A DNA stretch of 33,839 nucleotides from the NCBI GenBank assembly GCA_016872515.1, contig VGZR01000020.1, positions 1-33,839 on the forward strand, written 5' to 3'. The notes under the pieces are model-generated. The model saw only the letters and a program-made list of their open reading frames with translations, was not told where the DNA came from and did no database searches. The translations under genes and the position numbers were made by a program. Shown piece by piece: positions 15,739 through 22,480 of this stretch (position 1 is the stretch's first letter; every line of letters starts with the position of its first letter). Origin of the DNA: SAR202 cluster bacterium. Its GTDB lineage: Bacteria; Chloroflexota; Dehalococcoidia; Lucifugimonadales; VGZR01.

Positions 15739-16620
15739 GGCCCATCTTCCGCGAGTCGAAGAGATTTTAGCACGTCCGCCTGTTCTATCTTCAAGACTGC
15801 CTACGCGGCCTTCGACAGACTGTAGACCTTCCATCCCAGGACGAGTTGGAAGGTGATAATCGCGAGAAAGGTGACTGCGGCAATCACAGAGGGGGGATCG
15901 ACTATATTGAAAACTGCTGCCGCGAGACCAACTGCCCCAAGCACCACGCTCACCCAGCCAAAGCCCTTGCCAAAGGTCGGGGCTCCGAGCATGGCTACCC
16001 CGAGGGCCATGAGACCTATCGTCGTAACAAAGAACCCTACGGCGAGCAGCGCACCAAATATGCCCCAGGTCGCCTGCCACATAAGGGCGAGTGTTGCCTG
16101 CTCCCCGGAGGTTGTCCCGGAAGCGTGATAGAGGTCGGAGAGCGGGGCGGTGGCGACATGCGGGAGAGCTCCGGCCGCGAGCACGGTGAGACCCAGAATG
16201 CCCAGGACGCTCCCAAAAAGAGCGGGCGCAAGGTTCGTCCTCTGAAGAGCCCGATATAAGGCAAGGAAAAAGATGACCCCCAAAATGAGCGCCACCAGAT
16301 ACAAGCCATTCTCTACTACGCGGGCCACTCTGATGTCGGGGAAGATGACCCACTCCTCGAGGTCGGCAGGTTCCTTCCCTCCCACGGGACCGACGAATAC
16401 TACGACTATGGTAAGCATGTGAAGGATGCCGCCCAGCAGGCCGGCCAGACCACCCCATCGCAGAACGCTTATCTCCTGCTCATCCATCTTCTGAGACCCG
16501 TTCATCATTTTTCCTCCTTCGGTTTGCGATTTCCGTTTTGCACAGGAACTTATGATGAGAAAGCCGAGAAATCCAAGAAACCTAAGCGCACTGCACGTTC
16601 ATTGTTCATCAGCCAGCTAA
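15663..16620 (-). mobile_element. Integron-type gene cassette B (about 958 bp)
   Basis: It runs on the minus strand from TTAGCT, after the core G at 16621, to the core G of its own attC at 15663. It contains one ORF in the cassette direction followed by attC, the standard cassette plan. Its left end (G)TTAGCT is the exact inverse complement of the R'' box AGCTAAC of its own attC. That match is required if the segment once closed into a circle. Confidence 0.8.
15801..16508 (-). CDS. Six-helix membrane protein, cassette cargo
   Basis: A 235-residue hydrophobic protein with about six to seven predicted membrane segments. The first is LRWGGLAGLLGGILHMLTIV; others start at GLYLVALILGVIFFLALY, FGSVLGILGLTVLAAGA, IFGALLAVGFFVTTIGLM, VSVVLGAVGLAAAVFNI and IAAVTFLAIITFQLVLGW. 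The layout resembles DUF4386-type proteins, but I cannot confirm the family. ATG 16508 follows GGAGG by five bases. The gene ends 63 bp before the attC site. The leader from the cassette boundary to the start is about 110 bp. It lies antisense to and convergent with the MFS genes. Function unknown. Confidence 0.8.
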   Translation of the reverse strand: MMNGSQKMDEQEISVLRWGGLAGLLGGILHMLTIVVVFVGPVGGKEPADLEEWVIFPDIRVARVVENGLYLVALILGVIFFLALYRALQRTNLAPALFGSVLGILGLTVLAAGALPHVATAPLSDLYHASGTTSGEQATLALMWQATWGIFGALLAVGFFVTTIGLMALGVAMLGAPTFGKGFGWVSVVLGAVGLAAAVFNIVDPPSVIAAVTFLAIITFQLVLGWKVYSLSKAA

Positions 16621-16674
16621 CGCTCAGCATCAGCTGCGGCGCGGAGCGCCGTCCGCTGCAACCGGTTGTTATCC
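16615..16674 (-). other. attC recombination site (60 bp), end of cassette A
   Basis: On the minus strand it begins GGATAAC (16674-16668) and ends GTTAGCT (16621-16615), 60 bp, the classical 59-base-element length. The inner stem GGCGC/GCGCC has a TCC loop. CGGCGC and CAGC blocks pair on either side of an unequal internal loop (GGA against TG), as in attC sites. It begins 2 bp after the stop codon of the preceding gene. Confidence 0.85.
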
Positions 16675-16676
16675 GC

Positions 16677-17099
16677 CTATCTCGCCAAGAAGCGCATGCG
16701 GTTGTCCCGAGCGTTGTGCTCCACGTCGGCGAGCCCGAGATGCTCCATCAGCGGCGGGATGTACATGCCAAAGCGCCCACGGAAGTTCTTCTTCAGCCCA
16801 TACCAGCCGCCAATCGGATTATCCTCAGACCGTGCCCAGTGCTCAACTGTGCCTTCTTTGGTTTCCTGCTTCTCGTCCTTGCTGCCAAGCGGTATCCAGT
16901 CGCCGTGACTCTGCAACATCGCCGCAAGGTCGTCGATGCACCGGATGTCATGGTGCAGTACGGTACTGCCCACCGTGCAGACCAGGATGTCCCGACCATC
17001 CTTCTCTTCGACGTGCATCGTGTAGGAGGCGGTGCGGGGCGGCGTCTTTAGTGTGAGCGGCTTGTCTTTAGTGCCAACTGTCTTCCGGTAGTCAGGCAT
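16677..17099 (-). CDS. Conserved unknown protein, 140 aa, cassette cargo
   Basis: A soluble protein with no signal or membrane segment and no motif I can name. Visible features are the N terminus MPDYRKTVGTKDKPLTLKTP, a conserved-looking centre (HHDIRCIDDLAAMLQSHGDW, then NPIGGWYGLKKNFRGRFGMY) and a basic C terminus. The ATG overlaps the last base of the SRPBCC stop codon (TGATG), so translation is coupled. The gene stops 2 bp before attC, the tight spacing typical of integron cassettes. The two cargo proteins may work together. Confidence 0.8.
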   Translation of the reverse strand: MPDYRKTVGTKDKPLTLKTPPRTASYTMHVEEKDGRDILVCTVGSTVLHHDIRCIDDLAAMLQSHGDWIPLGSKDEKQETKEGTVEHWARSEDNPIGGWYGLKKNFRGRFGMYIPPLMEHLGLADVEHNARDNRMRFLAR

Positions 17100-17558
17100 C
17101 AGATACTCTCCTCAGCCGCCTTCTTCAGGTCGGCGGCGAACTGGTTGAAGGACTCGTCGAAGGGCGGGATCATTCTGGCGAAGAGTGGGAAGAGGGGCCC
17201 ACCGATCATCTCGGACATCGAGAAACGTGTTCCACCCTGCTGATTCGATGCAAGGCTGTAGACGCGAGTACCCATAGCGTCGCCCCACGAAAGTCGCGTA
17301 GGCGGCTCAAAGTCCTTGACCTTCAGCTTGAAGGTACGCTTCGGTGCCAGCGTCGAGCGAATCGATATTGTCTCGCCGGGTGCGATGCGGCCAGATACTT
17401 CAAACAATGGTGGTGTTCCATTCGGTGAACCTGCCCGCATCCGTCAGGAGACCCCATACTCGCTCCGCGGATGCCGCGATGTCGATCGAAACTGCAGTCT
17501 GGCGGCTGAAGAGCCTCCTTGTCGTGCTTGCGCGGCCATCTGTGCCTTGATCGTTCAT
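17099..17558 (-). pseudogene. SRPBCC (START-like) domain protein with a one-base frameshift, cassette cargo
   Basis: ATG 17558 has GAGGAG six bases upstream. It reads MNDQGTDGRASTTRR, then SIDIAASAERVWGLLTDAGRFTEWNTTIV and hits TGA. Removing one base from the AAA run at 17402-17404 (plus strand) joins it to EVSGRIAPGETISIRSTLAPKRTFKLKV... and the long helix FNQFAADLKKAAEES. The joined protein, about 152 aa, is a complete SRPBCC hydrophobic-ligand-binding domain (polyketide cyclase/START-like). The lesion is in a short homopolymer, so a sequencing error is as likely as a real mutation. It is coupled to the next gene. Confidence 0.75.
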
Positions 17559-17594
17559 GTACGTCTCCTCTGACAGGGCGTCACTCGGTTGTGC

Positions 17595-17601
17595 GGATAA
17601 C
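17595..17601 (-). other. Cassette core site at the 5' boundary of cassette A
   Basis: GTTATCC on the minus strand, a GTTRRRY-like 7-mer that matches the expected start of cassette A from its attC. No attC folds around this site, so it may lie in an attI or secondary site. Confidence 0.6.
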
Positions 17602-17633
17602 AGTGTCTTTTATACAGATTGTGTTCTCGCAGC

Positions 17634-17661
17634 ATCCTAGCACCTGCGCCGAGGCTGTCAA
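17634..17661 (-). promoter_or_regulatory. Strong promoter reading into the cassettes (Pc-like)
   Basis: On the minus strand: TTGACA (17661-17656), 16 bp spacer, TAGGAT (17639-17634). Transcription would start about 25 bp before the cassette boundary at 17601 and read through both cassettes. The position recalls the Pc promoter of integrons. Confidence 0.6.
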
Positions 17662-17676
17662 CTACGTCACGCGTTC

Positions 17677-17943
17677 TCATGACTCAAACATCAGATAGGG
17701 AATTGGGGAAGCCTCGACCCTTTGTATCATCCTGGATATCGTTATGACGCACTGGATATATTCTGCCGCCGAGTTATGAAAGAGTTTCAGGGTTATCTCG
17801 TAAGGGTTGCCCATGTCCTGCCCCACCAAGGTTTGGACGCCACGCTGCAAGTCCACGAAGCCCGCGCTGAAGGGCTCCCGAGCTATCAGAAGGCGCCACG
17901 GGCGAAGCGGGGAGCAGGGACGGATGGGGGTGTAGCCCCCCAC
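17677..17943 (-). pseudogene. Possible gene fragment
   Basis: An 88-codon minus frame. Its first 18 or so codons come from dispersed-repeat sequence; the rest (FSAGFVDLQRGVQTLVGQDM and on to a stop at 17677) looks protein-like but matches no family I recognise. It is not an integron integrase. Otherwise 17602-18402 holds only the promoter above and the repeats below. Confidence 0.25.
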
Positions 17944-17969
17944 CCTAAGTCGCCTTCCCTGCCCTCACC

Positions 17970-18022
17970 CCTTTGTCCCGACCAAGTCGGGACAAAGGCC
18001 CTCCCCCAGACTTGGGGGAGGG
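17970..18022. repeat. Two adjacent perfect hairpins in a dispersed repeat
   Basis: CCTTTGTCCCGAC/GTCGGGACAAAGG (13-bp arms, 3-base loop, 17970-17998) is followed at once by CCCTCCCCC/GGGGGAGGG (9-bp arms, 6-base loop, 17999-18022). Confidence 0.65.
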
Positions 18023-18101
18023 GTGGCCCGACCCTTACCCCTTCGACAACCCTTCGCTCCCGCTCAAGGGCTTCGGCGCTCCAGGATGACATACCCCTCA
18101 C

Positions 18102-18128
18102 CCTATGCTCGCGCTGCGCGAGCATAGG
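18102..18128. repeat. Perfect hairpin with 13-bp arms
   Basis: CCTATGCTCGCGC/GCGCGAGCATAGG with a one-base loop. It is preceded by CCCCTCAC and followed by CCTCTCCC, the same flanks as the hairpins at 17970 and 18336. Confidence 0.65.
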
Positions 18129-18140
18129 CCTCTCCCGCAA

Positions 18141-18298
18141 GGGCTTTGCACAAAAACTCCCGTTTTGGTGGCCGGAACATACCTTCACCCCCACCTTTAG
18201 TCCTCCCCTCCTTCGCCGCGCTCAAGGACAGGCTCTCAAGGGGGAGGAGAGTTTGAGGGCGCTCTGTTTCCGCTGAAGGCAAGACTTTTTGTGCAAGG
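18141..18298 (+). repeat. MITE-like dispersed element, copy 2
   Basis: A 158-bp unit from GGGCTTTGCACAAA to TTTTTGTGCAAGGC, whose ends are imperfect inverted repeats. Inner blocks are CACCCCCACC, TAGTCCTCCCC, a GACAGGCTC insert and AAGGGGGAGGAGAGTTT. Confidence 0.65.
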
Positions 18299-18335
18299 CT
18301 CGCAAGGGGGGAGGAGGAAGAGACACCCTCACTCT

Positions 18336-18363
18336 CGTCCTTCCCGCCACGGCGGGAAGGACG
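18336..18363. repeat. Perfect hairpin with 13-bp arms
   Basis: CGTCCTTCCCGCC/GGCGGGAAGGACG with a two-base loop. It is followed by GGCCTCTCCCCTCGAGGGAG, itself nearly palindromic, and lies just past the 3' end of the GNAT gene. Confidence 0.65.
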
Positions 18364-18402
18364 GGCCTCTCCCCTCGAGGGAGAGGGCATAGCACCCGTG
18401 GT

Positions 18403-18990
18403 CTAGAACACCTGCGGGAGGTGGCCCTTTGCCTTCCTCACGTCCAGTTCCATGATGACTAGGTCGTGCGGCGTTCCGTCCTTGTCGCGCGTGTAACCGG
18501 GGAGCACCGCCCTCGGGTAGAACCCGATCAGCATCCCCGCGCTGCGGGCCGACTCCTCGCGGTCGGACACCACTTCGAAGGTCAGCAGTTCGATCTTCTC
18601 CTGCGCCGCCAGGTCCACCAGCATCCTGACCAGTCCCCGGCCGATGCCCTTGTTGCGGAACGCCGGATCCACCACCACACGCACCTCGCCGATGTGGCGG
18701 CGCGACCCCGCACGACGTCGGTGCAGCGTTCCGTCGGCCACGATGCGGTCGCCGCTCAGCGCCAGCAGCGGGATGGCACGGTTGTAGTCCACCTCTTTCG
18801 CCCACCGCCCAATGACCTCCGCCGAGGTCACATCCTCCTTCAGGTAGTAGCGGTCCTCCTCAGGGATGCGCCGGAAGAACTCCAGCAGCGCCTTCTCGTC
18901 CTGCGGCTGCATGGGCCGCACCGCAATCTGCGCGCCGTCCTCGGCCCGCAGCGTCGTCGGAAATCCAGGCAGCGGATATGTCTTGACCAT
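18403..18990 (-). CDS. GNAT family N-acetyltransferase
   Basis: A 195-residue acetyl-CoA-dependent acyltransferase. The acceptor-side N terminus is MVKTYPLPGFPTTLRAEDGA; the acetyl-CoA motif A reads IGEVRVVVDPAFRNKGIGRGLVR, with the R/Q-x-x-G-x-G/A loop as RNKGIG. It closes with IGFYPRAVLPGYTRDKDG, similar to protein- or small-molecule acetylases of the Pat type. The start at 18990 is fixed by AGGAGG seven bases upstream; a longer frame to 19029 includes that site. Substrate unknown. It is followed on the same strand by a repeat cluster. Confidence 0.87.
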   Translation of the reverse strand: MVKTYPLPGFPTTLRAEDGAQIAVRPMQPQDEKALLEFFRRIPEEDRYYLKEDVTSAEVIGRWAKEVDYNRAIPLLALSGDRIVADGTLHRRRAGSRRHIGEVRVVVDPAFRNKGIGRGLVRMLVDLAAQEKIELLTFEVVSDREESARSAGMLIGFYPRAVLPGYTRDKDGTPHDLVIMELDVRKAKGHLPQVF

Positions 18991-19091
18991 CGTTGGTCCT
19001 CCTGAGTGGGTGTTGTACAGATCAATCATCGGGGAGGACCGTGTACCGAGCGTGAAGCGGGGCAGGGGCGATGTGAAGGAAGCGTGAAGGG

Positions 19092-19601
19092 TTATGCTTT
19101 TGGCGGCATGGCCAGGCCGGTGATGACCTGGACGCCCGGCACCTTGCGGAACTCTGCCGGGGGCATCTTGACCTTCGACGAGCGGCTGCCCGAGCCGAGG
19201 ATGACGTAGTCCAGCTCCATGATGCGCTCGTCCACGTAGATGGGGATGCCCTCAGGCAGCGCGAAGGGCGTCACGCCGCCGATGAGCATCCCGGTGACGG
19301 CCATCGTCTCCTCCGCGGCGGCGAACGACAGGCGCGGCACGCCCATCAGCTCGCTGACCTTCTTGTTCACGTCCAGCCGCATCGAACCTTGGACGATGCA
19401 GGCTGAGTACTTCTTCGGCTCCTTCTTCGAGGCCACCAGGATGGTGTTGCCGCAGTGGTCCATCGGGAAGCCGTACTTCTCGGAGAACACCGCTGTGTCG
19501 GCGAACTGCGGGTCTATCTCGACCCACTCGTACTGGATGCCCAGCGCGGCGAGAGCTGCGCGCACCTTGGCCGCGGGGTCGTTGCCTGTCGTCACTTTCA
19601 C
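19092..19601 (-). CDS. YbaK/EbsC-type aminoacyl-tRNA deacylase
   Basis: A single-domain protein of about 169 residues that hydrolyses mischarged aminoacyl-tRNA (Cys- or Ala-tRNA-Pro class). Conserved blocks are YSACIVQGSMRLDVNKKVSELMG, containing the substrate-positioning Lys, AVTGMLIGGVTPFALPEGIPIYVDE, and LGSGSRSSKVKMPPAEF near the end. The start is ambiguous: GTG at 19607, 19601 or 19595 are all in frame and sit at the edge of a dispersed repeat, and none has a clear ribosome site. It may have lost or exchanged its original 5' end. Confidence 0.85.
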   Translation of the reverse strand: MKVTTGNDPAAKVRAALAALGIQYEWVEIDPQFADTAVFSEKYGFPMDHCGNTILVASKKEPKKYSACIVQGSMRLDVNKKVSELMGVPRLSFAAAEETMAVTGMLIGGVTPFALPEGIPIYVDERIMELDYVILGSGSRSSKVKMPPAEFRKVPGVQVITGLAMPPKA

Positions 19602-19680
19602 CCCCACCTTAGTCCCCCCCTCAAGGGGAGGAGAATCTAAGGGAATCCAATGCCGCTTATGAAAGGGCCTTTTGTGTAGG
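19596..19680 (+). repeat. MITE-like dispersed element, copy 3 (truncated)
   Basis: Right part only: CACCCCCACCTTAGTC, the palindrome CCCCCCTCAAGGGGAGGAGA, and the end GGCCTTTTGTGTAGG. The left end is missing where the deacylase gene begins. The right end lies inside the coding sequence of the TfoX-like gene. Confidence 0.6.
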
Positions 19681-20049
19681 TCTCTTCTTTCCCATCGCCT
19701 TCTTCGGTTTTGCAGGGACCGACGCCACGAACCGCCGCGCCTCGCGGACGATGCCCAGCCACTCGCCCTTCGTGCTGGGCGCGAAGGCGGCCCACTCCTT
19801 CATCGTCCGGCCGTGGCCAGGGTCGAAGAACTCGCCGCGGCCCGACGCCACCAGCTCCGCGACCCTCGTGCCGGGGAGCTTCACCACCAGCTTGCCCTTA
19901 TGGACCATGGCGAAGTACTTGCCGTTCTCCCCGATGCCCGACACCCCAAACATCTTCGCCCGCGCCAGCGCCGCCACCACCGCCTCGAACAGCGCTTCGG
20001 CGCCTGCCGCGCTCTTGGCCTAGCCCTGCTTGGTCGTCTTTGTTTTCAT
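19657..20049 (-). pseudogene. TfoX N-terminal-domain protein with an in-frame TAG
   Basis: From ATG 20049 the frame reads MKTKTTKQG-stop-AKSAAGAEALFEAVVAALARAKMFGVSGIGENGKYFAMVHKGKLVVKLPGTRVAEL and continues to TAA at 19657. The conserved block KMFGVSGI, KLPGTRVAEL and FDPGHGRTMKEW identifies the TfoX N-terminal fold, found in small proteins of unknown role and in the competence regulator. The amber codon (20020-20022) is codon 10. Restart at GTG 19983 or 19980 would lose the first helix. The last residues (PTQKALS) are encoded by the end of a dispersed repeat. Confidence 0.75.
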
Positions 20050-20072
20050 AGTCCGTGCTCCAACTTCGCCTT

Positions 20073-20226
20073 GGCGTTGCACAACAAGGGCCATTACCTG
20101 GTGAAGGTCATGGGTTCACCCCCACCCCTTCGGCAAGCTCAGGGCAGGCTCTAGCTCTCCCACCAAGGGGGAGGGGAGTTTTAAGAGAACTCTCTCTTTG
20201 TATGAAGCAAGACTTATTGCGCAGAG
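20073..20226 (+). repeat. MITE-like dispersed element, copy 4
   Basis: It runs from GGCGTTGCACAAC to GACTTATTGCGCAGAGCC. Inner blocks are CACCCCCACCCC, TTCGGCAAGCTCAGGGC and CCAAGGGGGAGGGGAG. Its right end provides the last codons and stop of the enolase-superfamily gene (20214). Confidence 0.65.
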
Positions 20227-21332
20227 CCCTTCGCCTTCACCGTCGCCTTGCGCACCGTCATCTTCTTCAGCCGCTCCGGGTCCGGTGCAGGCAGCCCCTC
20301 GGTGAAGGGAACGAACCGCTTCTTGGACGTGAGCTCCAGCTTCGGCTCGCCCAGGTCGTTGGTGTAGAAACGGCTGGACGGGAACAGGTCGCCGGGGTAG
20401 GTGAAGTTGGGCAGCGTCGCCAGCTCCACGCACACCGCGGCGCCCACCGCGCTCTCCAGCATGCCGCCGACCCAGACGGGGATGCCCGCGTCACGCGCCA
20501 TGTCGTGGACGCGCACCGAGTTCCACAGCCCGCCGATGCGCCCCGGCTTGATGTTCATGTACATGCATGCGCCGACCTTGATGGCCTGCTCCGCCGCCTT
20601 CAGGCTGTGCAGCGTCTCGTCCAAGCAGATGGGCGTCGCGATCTTCCGCGCCAGCTCGGCGTGGTCGAGCACGTCGTTCCAGTGCAGCGGCTGCTCGATA
20701 AAGGCCAGCTCGAACCTGTCTATCTTCTTGAACAGCGGCAGGTCGTCCAGCGTGTAGCCCGAGTTGCAGTCTATGTGGAACGTCATCCTGGGGAAGGCGC
20801 CGCGGACGGCCCTGAGCATCTCGTAGTCCCAGCCCGGCGCGGCCTTGAGCTTGATGCGGGGGAAGCCCGCGTCCACCGCGCCCTGGATTCGCTCCAGCAG
20901 GATGTCTATGGAGTCCTGGATGCCGAAGTCGGCGCCCGCCTGCACCTCGCGCGTCTTGCCGCCCAGCAGCTTGTGCAGCGGCTTGCCCGTGATGGCGCTC
21001 TGCAGCGTCCACCACGAGATCTCGATGGCGGCCTTGGCGAAGCTGTTCCCCTTGAAGATGGCCAGCCGGTCGTTCAGTTCCTTGGCCGTCTCGTACTCGC
21101 GGCCCACCACGTGCGGCCCGAACACCTCCGTGACGAGGTAGAAGGCGGAGCCCGCCGCCTCGTTGAGGTACGTCGGGGCGAAGAAGGGCGTGGACTCCGA
21201 CCACGCCGAGTGGCCGCCGCTGTGGGCCTGGACCAGGATGGAGTGGATGTCCGCGTCCGAACCGTAGGCCGTCCGCCACGGCTGAATCAGCGGCATCGCC
21301 ACGTAGTACACGTCAAGCCGGTCTATCTTCAT
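20214..21332 (-). CDS. Enolase-superfamily enzyme (NSAR/OSBS or dipeptide-epimerase type)
   Basis: A 372-residue two-domain protein: an alpha/beta capping domain, then a TIM-like barrel. The Lys-x-Lys acid/base pair lies in RIKLKAAPG. The three metal ligands are in HIDCNSGY (Asp), FIEQPL (Glu) and CLDET (Asp). The second-half lysine is in MNIKPGRIGG. The barrel end VGGMLESAVG...LATLPNFTYPGDL matches N-succinylamino acid racemase/o-succinylbenzoate synthase enzymes, which act on carboxylate substrates by alpha-proton abstraction. The true substrate is open. ATG 21332 has AGGAA five bases upstream. The last four residues and stop come from a dispersed repeat. Confidence 0.88.
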   Translation of the reverse strand: MKIDRLDVYYVAMPLIQPWRTAYGSDADIHSILVQAHSGGHSAWSESTPFFAPTYLNEAAGSAFYLVTEVFGPHVVGREYETAKELNDRLAIFKGNSFAKAAIEISWWTLQSAITGKPLHKLLGGKTREVQAGADFGIQDSIDILLERIQGAVDAGFPRIKLKAAPGWDYEMLRAVRGAFPRMTFHIDCNSGYTLDDLPLFKKIDRFELAFIEQPLHWNDVLDHAELARKIATPICLDETLHSLKAAEQAIKVGACMYMNIKPGRIGGLWNSVRVHDMARDAGIPVWVGGMLESAVGAAVCVELATLPNFTYPGDLFPSSRFYTNDLGEPKLELTSKKRFVPFTEGLPAPDPERLKKMTVRKATVKAKGSAQ

Positions 21333-21370
21333 GAGTGTTCCTCGAAATTGTGGATAGGTCACGCCAGTGC

Positions 21371-21394
21371 AGGGGCGCAGCATGCTGCGCCCCT
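21371..21394. repeat. 24-bp perfect palindrome
   Basis: Identical to the inner 24 bp of the palindrome at 10988-11023 (centre GCATGC). It lies between two minus-strand genes. Confidence 0.7.
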
Positions 21395-21403
21395 AGGATT
21401 CCT

Positions 21404-22441
21404 TCAACGCACATGCGCGCCTTCGTAGTGCAGGCGCAGGAGGTCGGTTCCGTAGTCCTCGTCGAAGTCGCGGAGTACCGAGTGGATGTGGTTCGCGCCG
21501 TTCTGTACGTTGTCCTGTTCCACCAGGAAGCTGCCCGGCTTCATGCGGTGGATGCGGAAGTACTTGCCCTCGCCCTTCTCCGTCCCGCCGGCCCACGAGA
21601 AGGTCAGCCGCTCGAAGCCGTCCTCTTTCAGGTTCTTCCAGATGGGCTGGGCCAGCTCGTCCCTGAGCCGCCCGACGTACTCGCCGAGGAGACGCTCCAG
21701 CGCCGCCTGCTGAGACTTGCTCATCTTGCCGACGGGCAGGCCGTCCGGCGGGAGGATCGAGCCGGGGCCGTCCACGATCTTCGGGCTGTTCGTCGTGATG
21801 ATGTCCAGCGGCGCTACCTCGCTCAGCAGCGCCTTGGCCCGCTGCCCTTTGTCGAGGCTCTTGAACAGCTCCGCCGCCATCTCCTCGGTGTGCATCAGGA
21901 TGCGGTGCCCCTTCCGCGGCCCGGAAGGCACCTCGGCTGGGTTGGAGCCGAGGAAGTTCGGCATCGAGGCGATGAGGGCGCCGTCCACGACCGTGAAGCT
22001 TAGATAGGCGTGGTGTCCGTTCAGGCTCCATCCCCAAAGGGCCTTTGCATTAGGGTCGCCGAAGACCCGCAGGAAGTACAGTCCCGGGTCGCGCGGGAAG
22101 ACGACCGTGCCCGCCTTCCGCTCCAGCTCGCCGAGGATGGTCTCCAGCTCGATAATGGCCCGCGTCTTCTCTGCGCCTATCGGCGACATCGCCGAGGCCA
22201 CCAGCGCGTAGGCGAGGCCCTTCTGCCGCGCATCCATGTCGCCCAGCGGCAGGCCGCGCGACGGGATGGGCGCATAGTGCCAGATGAACCGCTCGTAGTG
22301 GTCTATGGGGAACGTGGCCCGCTTGCGCTGCCCGGCACTCAGCGAGTCCAAGAACCGCGCGCACGCCTCCCCCATCTGCCGCGCCACGTGGGGCAGGGGA
22401 GGGCTGCCGAAACGAGTCGTGTCCTTGGTCGCTTGGGCCAT
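21404..22441 (-). CDS. DUF3500 domain protein
   Basis: A 345-residue protein. The DUF3500 pattern shows in RATFPIDHYERFIWHYAPIP, GLPLGDMDARQKGLAYAL, WGWSLNGHHAYLSFTVVDG and PNFLGSNPAEV, then a C-terminal half with HIHSVLRDFDEDYG. No signal peptide is visible. Family function is not established; it often occurs near catabolic genes. ATG 22441 has AAGGAGG six bases upstream. It is on the same strand as the enolase-superfamily gene (71 bp gap with the palindrome in it), so they may be cotranscribed. Confidence 0.85.
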   Translation of the reverse strand: MAQATKDTTRFGSPPLPHVARQMGEACARFLDSLSAGQRKRATFPIDHYERFIWHYAPIPSRGLPLGDMDARQKGLAYALVASAMSPIGAEKTRAIIELETILGELERKAGTVVFPRDPGLYFLRVFGDPNAKALWGWSLNGHHAYLSFTVVDGALIASMPNFLGSNPAEVPSGPRKGHRILMHTEEMAAELFKSLDKGQRAKALLSEVAPLDIITTNSPKIVDGPGSILPPDGLPVGKMSKSQQAALERLLGEYVGRLRDELAQPIWKNLKEDGFERLTFSWAGGTEKGEGKYFRIHRMKPGSFLVEQDNVQNGANHIHSVLRDFDEDYGTDLLRLHYEGAHVR

Positions 22442-22480
22442 GTTGCGCCTCCTTCCGACAGTGCTGCCTGCCGGAAACGC

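Larger units (their letters stand above)
16621..17600 (-). mobile_element. Integron-type gene cassette A (about 980 bp, two ORFs)
   Basis: The left boundary (minus strand) is GTTATCC at 17601-17595, the exact inverse complement of the R'' box GGATAAC of this cassette's attC at 16674-16668. The match extends to nine bases (GTTATCCGC). The cassette carries an SRPBCC gene and a 140-aa unknown, both in the cassette direction, then attC. Confidence 0.78.

Noticed and set aside
17722-18276. 184-codon plus-strand frame
   Set aside because: Most of it is translated from dispersed repeats and hairpins, with no family pattern.
17662-18300. Integron integrase gene beside the cassettes
   Set aside because: No frame on either strand carries tyrosine-recombinase motifs. 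The only long frames are repeat translations.
20055-21428. 457-codon plus-strand frame opposite the enolase-superfamily gene
   Set aside because: Antisense shadow caused by high GC; the minus strand has clear catalytic motifs.
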